Shown here in pieces: positions 55,679-63,136 of a DNA stretch of 64,000 bases (within the stretch, counting starts at the first letter, position 1; every line of letters begins with the position of its first letter). The notes under the pieces were generated by a model, which was not told the DNA's origin, did no database searches, and saw nothing but the letters and a program-made list of their open reading frames with translations. The stretch spans positions 52,283-116,282 of the forward strand of contig CAJTEX010000010.1 in assembly GCA_910575615.1 (NCBI GenBank). Direction: 5' to 3'. A program made the translations under genes and the position numbers. Origin of the DNA: Bacteroidales bacterium. GTDB lineage: Bacteria > Bacteroidota > Bacteroidia > Bacteroidales > Muribaculaceae.

Positions 55679-55718
55679 CTCCCCGCCTTGTGTGCTTCTC
55701 AGCACGCAGGGCGGGGAG
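55679..55718 (-). promoter_or_regulatory. Hairpin between riboswitch and start codon
   Basis: 9-bp stem CTCCCCGCC/GGCGGGGAG with inner GTGCT/AGCAC pairing, 45-85 nt before the start codon. No T run follows. It could be the expression platform of the cobalamin switch or an RNA-stability element. Confidence 0.45.
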
Positions 55719-55817
55719 TATAGGTCTTGACGCAACAACCCGCAGACATGGGATGTCGTGTGGGGATGTGTTGGCCAGCTTCTGATCTGTTCCGCGAGAT
55801 AGCGAGCTGAAAAGATA

Positions 55818-56025
55818 GCTCAGGCAGGTCTCCTGACTTGTCGCCTGTCTTTGCGGGCCTTCCCGCCGGAGCCAGTCCGGCAGTGACCGACGCGCCTGTG
55901 GTCTGTGGCACGTCAAAGGCAAAGGCAGTCTTGCGACTTACAGTAGCGGGCCTGTCCAGGATTCTCACCTGGTTCCCTTTTAAGAGAGCGTCCTCCGTAG
56001 ACTCCGGAATGGCTCTCACCTAAGC
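55818..56025 (-). promoter_or_regulatory. Cobalamin (B12) riboswitch
   Basis: Minus strand. Closing stem P1 GCTTAGG (56025-56019) with CCTGAGC (55824-55818). Between them lie the conserved core pieces in order: AAAAGGGAA, CAGGTGAGAATCCTGGACAG, GCCCGCTACTGTAA and the B12 box AGTCAGGAGACCTGCC. This is the class I adenosylcobalamin-type core used by Bacteroides. It sits in the leader of the 1721-residue protein gene, 184 nt before its ATG, with a promoter whose start site falls at the beginning of P1. In this order the switch would lower expression when cobalamin is plentiful. Confidence 0.93.
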
Positions 56026-56030
56026 GTCGG

Positions 56031-56062
56031 CAAATTTACACCCTTTCCCCCGATTCTCCAAA
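56031..56062 (-). promoter_or_regulatory. Promoter of the riboswitch transcript
   Basis: Minus strand: TTTG (56062-56059), 20 nt, TAAATTTG (56038-56031). Transcription would begin about where the riboswitch P1 stem starts, so promoter and switch form a matched unit. The stretch 56063-56165 to the island gene shows no other feature. Confidence 0.7.
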
Positions 56063-56165
56063 TTTTCCGCAGGTAAAATTCCGGGAGGCATTGAGAATGC
56101 AGTCAGGAATGGAGTGGAAATAGACTTGATTAAATAAGGCTCGGTTATGGTGCAGCATCACGTAA

Positions 56166-57416
56166 TTATAGGTCAGGAAGGCCACATATAGATGTTATAT
56201 ATTTCCAATTTACTGATACTCTATGAGGTTCTTTTGCGAGTAGTCCGAGACTTCGCCATAAAATACATTCGTATTTAAGAAAACCCACAGATGAACGGGA
56301 TGTTACCCTTCTATTGGGATTTCTTTTGATATATCCTTTGGACTCATACTCTTGCTCCATTATGGACAGACAATCTACTAAAGGCTTGGAGTTATAACGT
56401 AAAATTTGATCCAAGTCCAACAGTAAATCTAAATGGTGTCCAGTAGTAAGAACCTCTTTGGTGAAGTAATCTTTGAAAACCTTACTATTAGCACCATTTA
56501 CTAAGCCAAGGTGATAGAGTTTAAATCCACTATCTGTGATTTCTCCTGTAGAGTCAATGACTTTAAGATGCTTTAAGAAAGAGACAAAGTTCTTTTTATA
56601 CGCATTATACTTGTTGTCTCCTGGAAATTCGGTGTCAATTTCGTGTTTTATAAGAGAAATTCTTTTGTCAATAGGAAGTTGAGAAGTGCGAGCAAGTATC
56701 TTCTCAAGAAACATTAATGTTTTATTCCCTGCAGGCGTTTTGATAATCTCATTATTGCAATCACGAACTATTCTAGGGCGAAAATCGGTAAGAATTGTTG
56801 GAGATATAAGGTAATGGTTCCAACAATACTTGAAGGCATCCTCGGAGATGGTGTTTGATTTTTTTAGATAATAACAATGAAGTAATAGATGAAACAATTG
56901 AAGAGGTAAATCTTGATGCTTTGCCCAATAACGTGATGTCGTTACACTCCTCGATCGTGAATTTGAAATTGCAGAGACATCTATATTATGGTCAATATTG
57001 GAAATAAGACTAACAGCTTCTGGATTGTTATTCTCATAAAGAATCAAACCAGTTGGAATCTTGCCGAATATTTGCTTTGAGTATAAATCGGTCAAGAACT
57101 CTCCTAAACGAAAGTCTTCTAAAAGTAAAGGAGCAACAAGGTATGATATATTAGAATCTTGTAAATAAGCTATGCTTTGGCCTACTCCTGTCAAAATGCC
57201 ACGTTTGGATTCTGTTGGAGGTTTAAATTCAAAAGATACCAGGAATTTGTTTTCTTCATCGAAAAAAGCTGCATCTGGGGACGGAAAAGAAGCATCTGTA
57301 GTAACTCGAAAGAAATTTTTACCGATACCATTGTAACAAGTCCATTCCTCTGATTTGAATTTACGCAACACAGAATCAGTGGTGGTTTTTGCAAGAATAT
57401 GATGATTCATCAGCAT
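56166..57416 (-). CDS. Putative restriction endonuclease (PD-(D/E)XK type)
   Basis: 416 residues. A PD-(D/E)XK core is visible near the N-terminus: Pro47-Asp48 (FPSPDAAFF), Glu63-x-Lys65 (VSFEFKP) and Gln80 (GVGQSIAYL). The rest is mainly helical, with no other domain that I recognise. The gene is 6 nt downstream of the double cytosine methyltransferase and shares its low GC, so it is probably the restriction partner. Type and target are unknown. An alternative is a nuclease of a different defence system, but the tight coupling favours restriction-modification. Confidence 0.7.
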   Translation of the reverse strand: MLMNHHILAKTTTDSVLRKFKSEEWTCYNGIGKNFFRVTTDASFPSPDAAFFDEENKFLVSFEFKPPTESKRGILTGVGQSIAYLQDSNISYLVAPLLLEDFRLGEFLTDLYSKQIFGKIPTGLILYENNNPEAVSLISNIDHNIDVSAISNSRSRSVTTSRYWAKHQDLPLQLFHLLLHCYYLKKSNTISEDAFKYCWNHYLISPTILTDFRPRIVRDCNNEIIKTPAGNKTLMFLEKILARTSQLPIDKRISLIKHEIDTEFPGDNKYNAYKKNFVSFLKHLKVIDSTGEITDSGFKLYHLGLVNGANSKVFKDYFTKEVLTTGHHLDLLLDLDQILRYNSKPLVDCLSIMEQEYESKGYIKRNPNRRVTSRSSVGFLKYECILWRSLGLLAKEPHRVSVNWKYITSICGLPDL

Positions 57417-57422
57417 AACTGT

Positions 57423-59645
57423 TCAATTAAATGGATGATCTAACATAGAATAATTAGCAATAGAAGAACTGCTAGATGCCTTTAGCCCCATATTTACAAC
57501 TGTTCGTAGACGTTCTGCAAAAGTTTGTGCGACAATGGGGGGGAATGCGTTTCCAACTTGCAGGCACTGATTTATAATAGGGCCAACAAATACAAAATTA
57601 TCGGGAAATGTTTGGATGCGAGCTGCTTCTCGGATAGTTAGTGTTCTATTCAAAAATGGATGCACTGGCAAAGCATTGTGTCCTGGCACAATGGTGCATG
57701 ATGGCTTATCTCTGTGCAATCTCATGAATACGTGGCTAAAATTTGAAACAGGTTTCCCAGTCTTAGTCCCAAGTTTTAGATGTTCAGGAAGAATAGAGGC
57801 ATCCATTTTTTTCCCTTCAGGGATATATGAAAAGCGTTCTTTTACAGTTTCTGAATGTTTGGGCGGAATATGGTTTGGATATTTTGTATATGTAGAGGAG
57901 TCCGACAAGTCGGTTATGACTTGTCCAACTGTTCTGTATGGTTTTTGCCAACTTGCAGGCGATTCGAAAAATTTTGGCTTAGGAAACGGAATCGTCAAAT
58001 CGGTAGAAGTTCCGATTAAAATGAAACGTTTCCTTAGCTGTGGAGCACCATAATCCGCAGCATTTATAATGCGAAACTCTGTCCTATACCCATTCGCTGA
58101 AAAATACTCTGTTATAGATTTAACGTATTCGCCATTATGCGCCGACAAGATGCCCGGCACATTTTCCATTATAAACCATTTGACCTTGGATTGTACAACG
58201 ATATAAGCATAAGCAAATACTAAATCATTCCTTTTATCCTTTGTCAAATCGTGACTCTTAGTGTTAACAAATCTGCGATTGCCAAATATTGAGAAACCTT
58301 GACAAGGAGGTCCTCCAACAATAAGGTCAGTGTTGGATTCCCGTATAATGCGTGCGACTTCTTCTTGATTTTCTGATGTCGATAAATCAAGAAGCTTAGT
58401 GGGATGAGATAAATTTTCTTGATAGGCTTTAAGCGCAAATTCGTTAAAATCAACAGCCAAAGTGCATTCAAGCCCAGCTTGCTTTAGACCTTGGGAAAAG
58501 CCGCCTACGCCACAGAATAAATCTGCGAATTTCATAGAGGCACGACTGCTTTTTGATTTGCTATTTTTAAAATCGGATTTGATTACTTCCGAATCTTGAA
58601 CATAAAACGACCGTTCAGGAGCGATTCCGCAAAGCGGATTCCCGTCAAGATAATTTATAACAGCCTCTGCGATTTTCGCAGATAACAGCGGCGGGACTGC
58701 ATTCCCAATCTGGATACATTGAGAACGTCTATCTCCCATAAATATGAAATTATCAGGGAAAGTCTGCAGTCGAGCAGCTTCTCTGGGGGTTAAGCTTCTG
58801 TTTAAGACTGGATGAACTGGGAGGGCATTATTCCCAGGGACAATGGTTGGAGATAGTTTCTGTCGATGGAGTCTGACATATGTAGTGCCAAAATTTTTGC
58901 GTCTAATATCTTGAGGCATATCTTCAGGCTTAGGTAATTTCCCGCCCTCTGGAATAAGCTGATATCGTCTGATAACTTTATCTGAATGGGATAAAGCAAT
59001 ATGATTGGGGATTTCCTCCCCTTTATTTTCTAAATCATTTATAGCATCACCAACGTTTGAATAAGCCTTTAGTGAGCCAACCGAAGTAGACGAATGGGGC
59101 GGAAAAAAGAAAGGAGCGTTACTGCGAGTCCCAATTATGATTACCCTTTCTCGCTTTTGAGGAACGCCATATAAAGAAGAATCCACCAAGGAAAAATGTA
59201 GATTATATCCAATTTTGAGAAAAGCTAATACGACCTGCTTGAAGTATCGTCCCTCAAACATTGTAATTAAACCTTTAACGTTCTCAAAAACAAAACATTT
59301 AGGTTGAATGTCAGCTACTAATCTAACATAGTTTTCAAAAAAGAGATTTCGAGGGTCTGCCGAATTCTTATTTCCCATATTAGAATAGCCTTGGCATGGA
59401 GGTCCTCCTAAAATTACATCAACAGTCTTTGACCCAATTAAAGATTTGATTTCTGAAGAGTCTACAGAACAAATGTCTTTTAGTAGGAAGGGGATGTTCG
59501 GATGATTGTGGGTAAAGGTCTGCTTGGCTTGAGGCATTATGTCCGAAGCCAGCAATCCCACGAAACCTTTTTCAAGAAAGCCTAAATCAAGCCCTCCTGC
59601 ACCAGAAAAAAGAGAGATAAAGTTATATGTAGGTTTCGACACCAT
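57423..59645 (-). CDS. DNA cytosine-C5 methyltransferase with two complete catalytic domains
   Basis: 740 residues from ATG 59645 (MVSKPTYNF). Domain 1, about 8-335: motif I FSGAGGLDLGF, motif IV GGPPCQG with catalytic Cys84, motif VI ENV (121), motif VIII QKRER, motif IX REAARLQTFPD and motif X GNAVPP. A linker of about 35 residues (336-370) leads to Met371 and a second full domain, 371-715: LFCGVGGFSQGL, GGPPCQG with Cys448, ENV (494), QLRKR, REAARIQTFPD and GNAFPP. Each domain has its own target-recognition segment. Double methylases of this kind usually serve asymmetric targets, one domain per strand (inference). Codon use is AT-rich, unlike the neighbours. Confidence 0.95.
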   Translation of the reverse strand: MVSKPTYNFISLFSGAGGLDLGFLEKGFVGLLASDIMPQAKQTFTHNHPNIPFLLKDICSVDSSEIKSLIGSKTVDVILGGPPCQGYSNMGNKNSADPRNLFFENYVRLVADIQPKCFVFENVKGLITMFEGRYFKQVVLAFLKIGYNLHFSLVDSSLYGVPQKRERVIIIGTRSNAPFFFPPHSSTSVGSLKAYSNVGDAINDLENKGEEIPNHIALSHSDKVIRRYQLIPEGGKLPKPEDMPQDIRRKNFGTTYVRLHRQKLSPTIVPGNNALPVHPVLNRSLTPREAARLQTFPDNFIFMGDRRSQCIQIGNAVPPLLSAKIAEAVINYLDGNPLCGIAPERSFYVQDSEVIKSDFKNSKSKSSRASMKFADLFCGVGGFSQGLKQAGLECTLAVDFNEFALKAYQENLSHPTKLLDLSTSENQEEVARIIRESNTDLIVGGPPCQGFSIFGNRRFVNTKSHDLTKDKRNDLVFAYAYIVVQSKVKWFIMENVPGILSAHNGEYVKSITEYFSANGYRTEFRIINAADYGAPQLRKRFILIGTSTDLTIPFPKPKFFESPASWQKPYRTVGQVITDLSDSSTYTKYPNHIPPKHSETVKERFSYIPEGKKMDASILPEHLKLGTKTGKPVSNFSHVFMRLHRDKPSCTIVPGHNALPVHPFLNRTLTIREAARIQTFPDNFVFVGPIINQCLQVGNAFPPIVAQTFAERLRTVVNMGLKASSSSSIANYSMLDHPFN

Positions 59646-59774
59646 AACAAAGAACAACCACCAAGTATGCAGACCGGAAACCAAGTCCTTTTGCGATTAC
59701 AAGGAAGTTAATTATTAGGATAAGAATTACTTAAATTGAGCGGCCATTCGTCTGCGCAAGCACGTTTTATATTG

Positions 59775-59821
59775 CAAAGTTAGCAAAATTTTTCAAGACT
59801 TCGCTATAGTTGGCAAAGTTA
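59775..59821 (-). promoter_or_regulatory. Two tandem -7 boxes upstream of the methyltransferase
   Basis: TAACTTTG at 59782-59775 and again at 59821-59814, 39 nt apart on the minus strand, embedded in similar TTGC/TTGCC contexts. They mark the right edge of the AT-rich island; the leader to ATG 59645 is about 120 nt. Neither has a clear -33. Confidence 0.45.
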
Positions 59822-59871
59822 ACACTCGGGATTGGCAAAATATGATGGCCAGATGAAATGAAACGGGGTTG

Positions 59872-60522
59872 TCAGATGATGAGGCGGAGGAGCTGCAGGG
59901 TGGTGCCGGCGACATGGTCGGCGTGGTTGTCAATCAGCTCGTCGAGGGGACGGAAGCCCCAGGTGACACCGCAGGATTCGACACAGGCTCGGCGCGCGGT
60001 CTCCATGTCAACGCCGGAATCCCCCACATACAACACGTCGGCTTTCGATGCGGGCGACTTTGTCAGAATCTCGAAGACGATTGATGGGTCGGGCTTGACG
60101 GGTATCCCCTCTTTCTGCCCCTCGATGGCCGCCCAGGGGATGCCGGGGAAGAAATGGTTGACAAGCCGCTCGACCGCGCTCTGGTATTTGTTTGAGGCCA
60201 CGGCGAGCCTGACTCCGCGCTGGGCGAGGTCTTGCAGCAGTTCTGGTATGCCGGGATATGGCTCAGTGAAGTCAGTGAGGTGGCTGTCATAGTATTGCTT
60301 GAAGTCGTCGAGCATAGACTCCACCTTCTCGCCGGTGCGCAGGCCCTCGGGGAGTACGCGTTCGATGAGCTTCCTGACCCCGTTGCCGACGAATCGCGGG
60401 TATGCCTGACGGGGATGGGTTGGGAGTCCGGCCTTCTCGAGGGCATGGTTGGCGGCGTTGCCGAGGTCGGCGATGGTGTTGAGCAGGGTGCCGTCGAGGT
60501 CGAAGATGACGAGCTGTTTCAT
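59872..60522 (-). CDS. gph: HAD-family phosphatase, phosphoglycolate phosphatase-like
   Basis: 216 residues with HAD motif I FDLDGTLLNTI (nucleophile Asp9), motif II VASNKY, motif III Lys in VKPDPS and motif IV VGDSGVDMETA. The cap helices with GNGVRKLIERVLP match phosphoglycolate phosphatase, which removes phosphoglycolate made in DNA repair. The exact substrate is inferred. GC content is back to the normal level, so it marks the end of the island. It starts 15 nt after the TamL-like gene stop. Confidence 0.88.
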   Translation of the reverse strand: MKQLVIFDLDGTLLNTIADLGNAANHALEKAGLPTHPRQAYPRFVGNGVRKLIERVLPEGLRTGEKVESMLDDFKQYYDSHLTDFTEPYPGIPELLQDLAQRGVRLAVASNKYQSAVERLVNHFFPGIPWAAIEGQKEGIPVKPDPSIVFEILTKSPASKADVLYVGDSGVDMETARRACVESCGVTWGFRPLDELIDNHADHVAGTTLQLLRLII

Positions 60523-60537
60523 AGTCGGTGGATTTTT

Positions 60538-62856
60538 TCAGAACGGATAGCCCACGGAGAAGTGGAATGTCGCGTCGCGGTTCCAGTTGGGATGTATCAG
60601 CGGCCACGGCTCCTGTCCGCGTGCGGGGTTGTGGGCCTTGAACCCGAGGTCGAAGCGCAACAGGAAGTAGGTGAAATCCATGCGCAGGCCGATTCCGTAG
60701 GCGGCGGCTATCTCTTTGTAGAACGATTTCAGGCGGAACATTCCTCCAGGCTGGTTGGGATAATCCTTGATGGTCCAGATGTTGCCCGCGTCGATGAAGA
60801 CCGCCCCCTCGAAGACCCAGAAGAGCTTGTTGCGGTATTCGAGGCTGAGAATCAGCGAGATGTCGCCACACTGGTTGATGAAGTCGGTCACGCTGTTGCG
60901 CGAGTCGTAGCTGCCCGGGCCGAGGGTGCGGACGCTCCATCCCCTGACCGAGTTGGCTCCTCCGGCGTAGAACCGTTTCTCAAACGGTATCATAGATGCG
61001 TTGCCGTAGGGGTAGCCAACGCCGCCCCCGGCGTGGAACGATATTGAGTTGCGGTCAGAGAAAGCATGGTTGATGGTGTAGTCGATTTCCCCCTTGACAT
61101 ATTGGGCGTAGGGGATGGAGAAGATTTTGTATGCCCCGTCAGACTTCTTCTGGCGGGCGATGTTGGAGATGGCGTAGAGGAGGTTGCCAGCGGTCTCGAC
61201 CGACGCGCGCCAGGTGTAGGTGTTGACCTGGCGAGGAAGACGGTAGAGGCCGGTGTTGACCGATGCCGGACGGCGGTTGGTGTGGTACCAGGTGTAGCCG
61301 GTGCGCATAATGAAGTGGTCTTCATAGCTGTAACGCAGCAGCGGGTTGTTGGGGGCGATATGGTTGATGAAATCGACAGTCGAGCGCGGCAGCGAGACCA
61401 CGTTGAGGTCGATGAGGTCGAATGTGCGTCGGGTGAGGTTGTTGCGGTCGGCCCATTTGAACCGCCACGCCGCGCCGGCGATTACGCGGGTGTATTCAGG
61501 CCGTTCCTGCCACATGAATGTCAGGGCGAACTCTGTGGAGGCGCGGTTGCGGCGCTTGAATGCCGAGGAGAGGAACGGCGCCTCCATCTTCGGGAAAGTT
61601 ATGCCTACCTCGCCGGCCAGCTCGGTGTATCGGTCGTTGATAAGCCCCTCGAGGTTGCCCGACAGGCTCTCGTATGCCCCTCGGAACTTGACGTTGAGGA
61701 TTTCCCCCCCGTGGAATATGTTGCGGTTGGTCCAGGTCACTCCGCCACCCACGCCGAGGTCACCCTCGGAGTTGGTGCCTTCCAGCTCGAATGTTATCCC
61801 CTGCTTCTTTGTGCGCGACAGCAACACGAACGCGTCGAGGGCCTCCTCGCCGTCGACCTCTCCGGCGGGGGAGGTGACGATGTTGACATATTTCAGGATT
61901 GCCAGACGGTTGAAATTCTCGTAAGTGCGGTCCATCGCCGAGGCGGAATAAAGCTCGCCGGGGCGTATATAGCACTGCTCGGCCAGCACCCCAGGCCTGA
62001 GGAAACGGTCGGGCCCGTAGAGAATCCTCAGCCCGTCATGGAGGACGGTGTCATTGGCGGCGAAGCGCATCGCGGTGGCATCGTCGCCAGGGGAGAAGTC
62101 GGTGACGATATAGACATTGCGGAAGCGGTAGCGCATCCCCGGGTCTTTCACCGTCATTTTGAGGTCGACCTCCTTGGAGCCGGCCACGGTGTCGGCTGTG
62201 AATGAGATGTATTCCTTGGTGAAAGCGAGGTAGCCGCGCTCGCGCATCTCCTCGGTGATCACAGCCCTGATGTTGTCGAGGTTGTTGCGGTCGAGATTGT
62301 CGCCCACGCCGAGCGGAAACCGCAGCGAGTCGGCGGCCACCACCGCCCTGACCGTCGAGTCGGTGTATTCGGTCGAGAATGAAGTGACCTTGTGGGGCGC
62401 TCCCGGGCGGATCCGGTAGCTTACCGCCATCTTCTTCTTGCCGTCGCTGACGGTGTCTACCTCCACCTCCACATCGTTGTAGCCCCGGTTGACAAGGGCC
62501 AGTCTGAGCTGACGGGCGCTCTGGTCGGTAAGTTGCGGGTCATAGATGACCGGCTCCTGGCCAATCTTCCTGAGCCACCGGTTGAATTTGCTGTCAGATT
62601 TACCCGAGAGGTTGTAGACCCCGAGCTGCAGCTTCCAGAACCCCAGCACCTTGTGGTTGGGACTCTGGCGCAGATAGTTGACCAGCCCTTTGGTGGAGAC
62701 CCCTGATGAGTCGACCACGGCGATGTCGACCTTGTCGAGCAGGTAGCTCCCCTGCGCGACATGCTTGGTAGAGCTGCACCCCTGCGCCATCACGCAGAGG
62801 ACAGCCGCCACGGCCATCGCCAAAAATCTTGTCGCTGTCTTCGCTGGGTTCGCCAC
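60538..62856 (-). CDS. TamL-like BamA-family outer-membrane lipoprotein
   Basis: 772 residues from a GTG at 62856, chosen because the promoter box at 62887 lies inside the longer frame. The signal peptide ends in MAQGC (Cys27), giving a lipidated N-terminus, which is the mark of TamL proteins in Bacteroidota. POTRA-like repeats follow (LRLALVNRGYNDVEVEVDTV, ITEEMRERGYLAFTKEYISF), then a 16-strand barrel with KRFYAGGANSVRGWSVRTLGPG (the conserved BamA/TamA VRGF-like motif) and a terminal Phe (HFSVGYPF). It is thought to help insert outer-membrane proteins, with a TamB-type partner, not in this window. Confidence 0.9.
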   Translation of the reverse strand: MANPAKTATRFLAMAVAAVLCVMAQGCSSTKHVAQGSYLLDKVDIAVVDSSGVSTKGLVNYLRQSPNHKVLGFWKLQLGVYNLSGKSDSKFNRWLRKIGQEPVIYDPQLTDQSARQLRLALVNRGYNDVEVEVDTVSDGKKKMAVSYRIRPGAPHKVTSFSTEYTDSTVRAVVAADSLRFPLGVGDNLDRNNLDNIRAVITEEMRERGYLAFTKEYISFTADTVAGSKEVDLKMTVKDPGMRYRFRNVYIVTDFSPGDDATAMRFAANDTVLHDGLRILYGPDRFLRPGVLAEQCYIRPGELYSASAMDRTYENFNRLAILKYVNIVTSPAGEVDGEEALDAFVLLSRTKKQGITFELEGTNSEGDLGVGGGVTWTNRNIFHGGEILNVKFRGAYESLSGNLEGLINDRYTELAGEVGITFPKMEAPFLSSAFKRRNRASTEFALTFMWQERPEYTRVIAGAAWRFKWADRNNLTRRTFDLIDLNVVSLPRSTVDFINHIAPNNPLLRYSYEDHFIMRTGYTWYHTNRRPASVNTGLYRLPRQVNTYTWRASVETAGNLLYAISNIARQKKSDGAYKIFSIPYAQYVKGEIDYTINHAFSDRNSISFHAGGGVGYPYGNASMIPFEKRFYAGGANSVRGWSVRTLGPGSYDSRNSVTDFINQCGDISLILSLEYRNKLFWVFEGAVFIDAGNIWTIKDYPNQPGGMFRLKSFYKEIAAAYGIGLRMDFTYFLLRFDLGFKAHNPARGQEPWPLIHPNWNRDATFHFSVGYPF

Positions 62857-62886
62857 AGGTTTTTTGTCGGTTAATGAATCAACCTG

Positions 62887-62894
62887 CAAAGGTA
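62887..62894 (-). promoter_or_regulatory. -7 box of the TamL-like gene
   Basis: TACCTTTG on the minus strand, 30 nt before GTG 62856; weak -33. Confidence 0.5.
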
Positions 62895-63136
62895 GCAACA
62901 ATTCGCCACACTTCCCCCATCCTCCCCCGATTTTCCGCGTTTGCGCCGCGGAATGGCACGGCTCTTTCATTTAAGATTCCGTCTCATTATCGAGAAATGT
63001 GTTATTTTATAGCGAGGGCAGTTCGGATGGAGAGAGCTCAACCTCTGATTTTCAAGAAAATAAGTGTGTTAAAAATTTGGTCAAGTGGTAGATTTTTAGT
63101 AACTTTATGGGTGAACATCAAACAGTTACGTTAAAA

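Noticed and set aside
55699..56019. Open frame of 106 codons on the minus strand upstream of the giant protein
   Set aside because: It coincides with the cobalamin riboswitch; the coding appearance comes from the conserved RNA and the product has no family.
62857..62970. Longer N-terminus for the TamL-like protein
   Set aside because: It would start upstream of the promoter box at 62887-62894 and would put the signal peptide more than 60 residues inside the protein.
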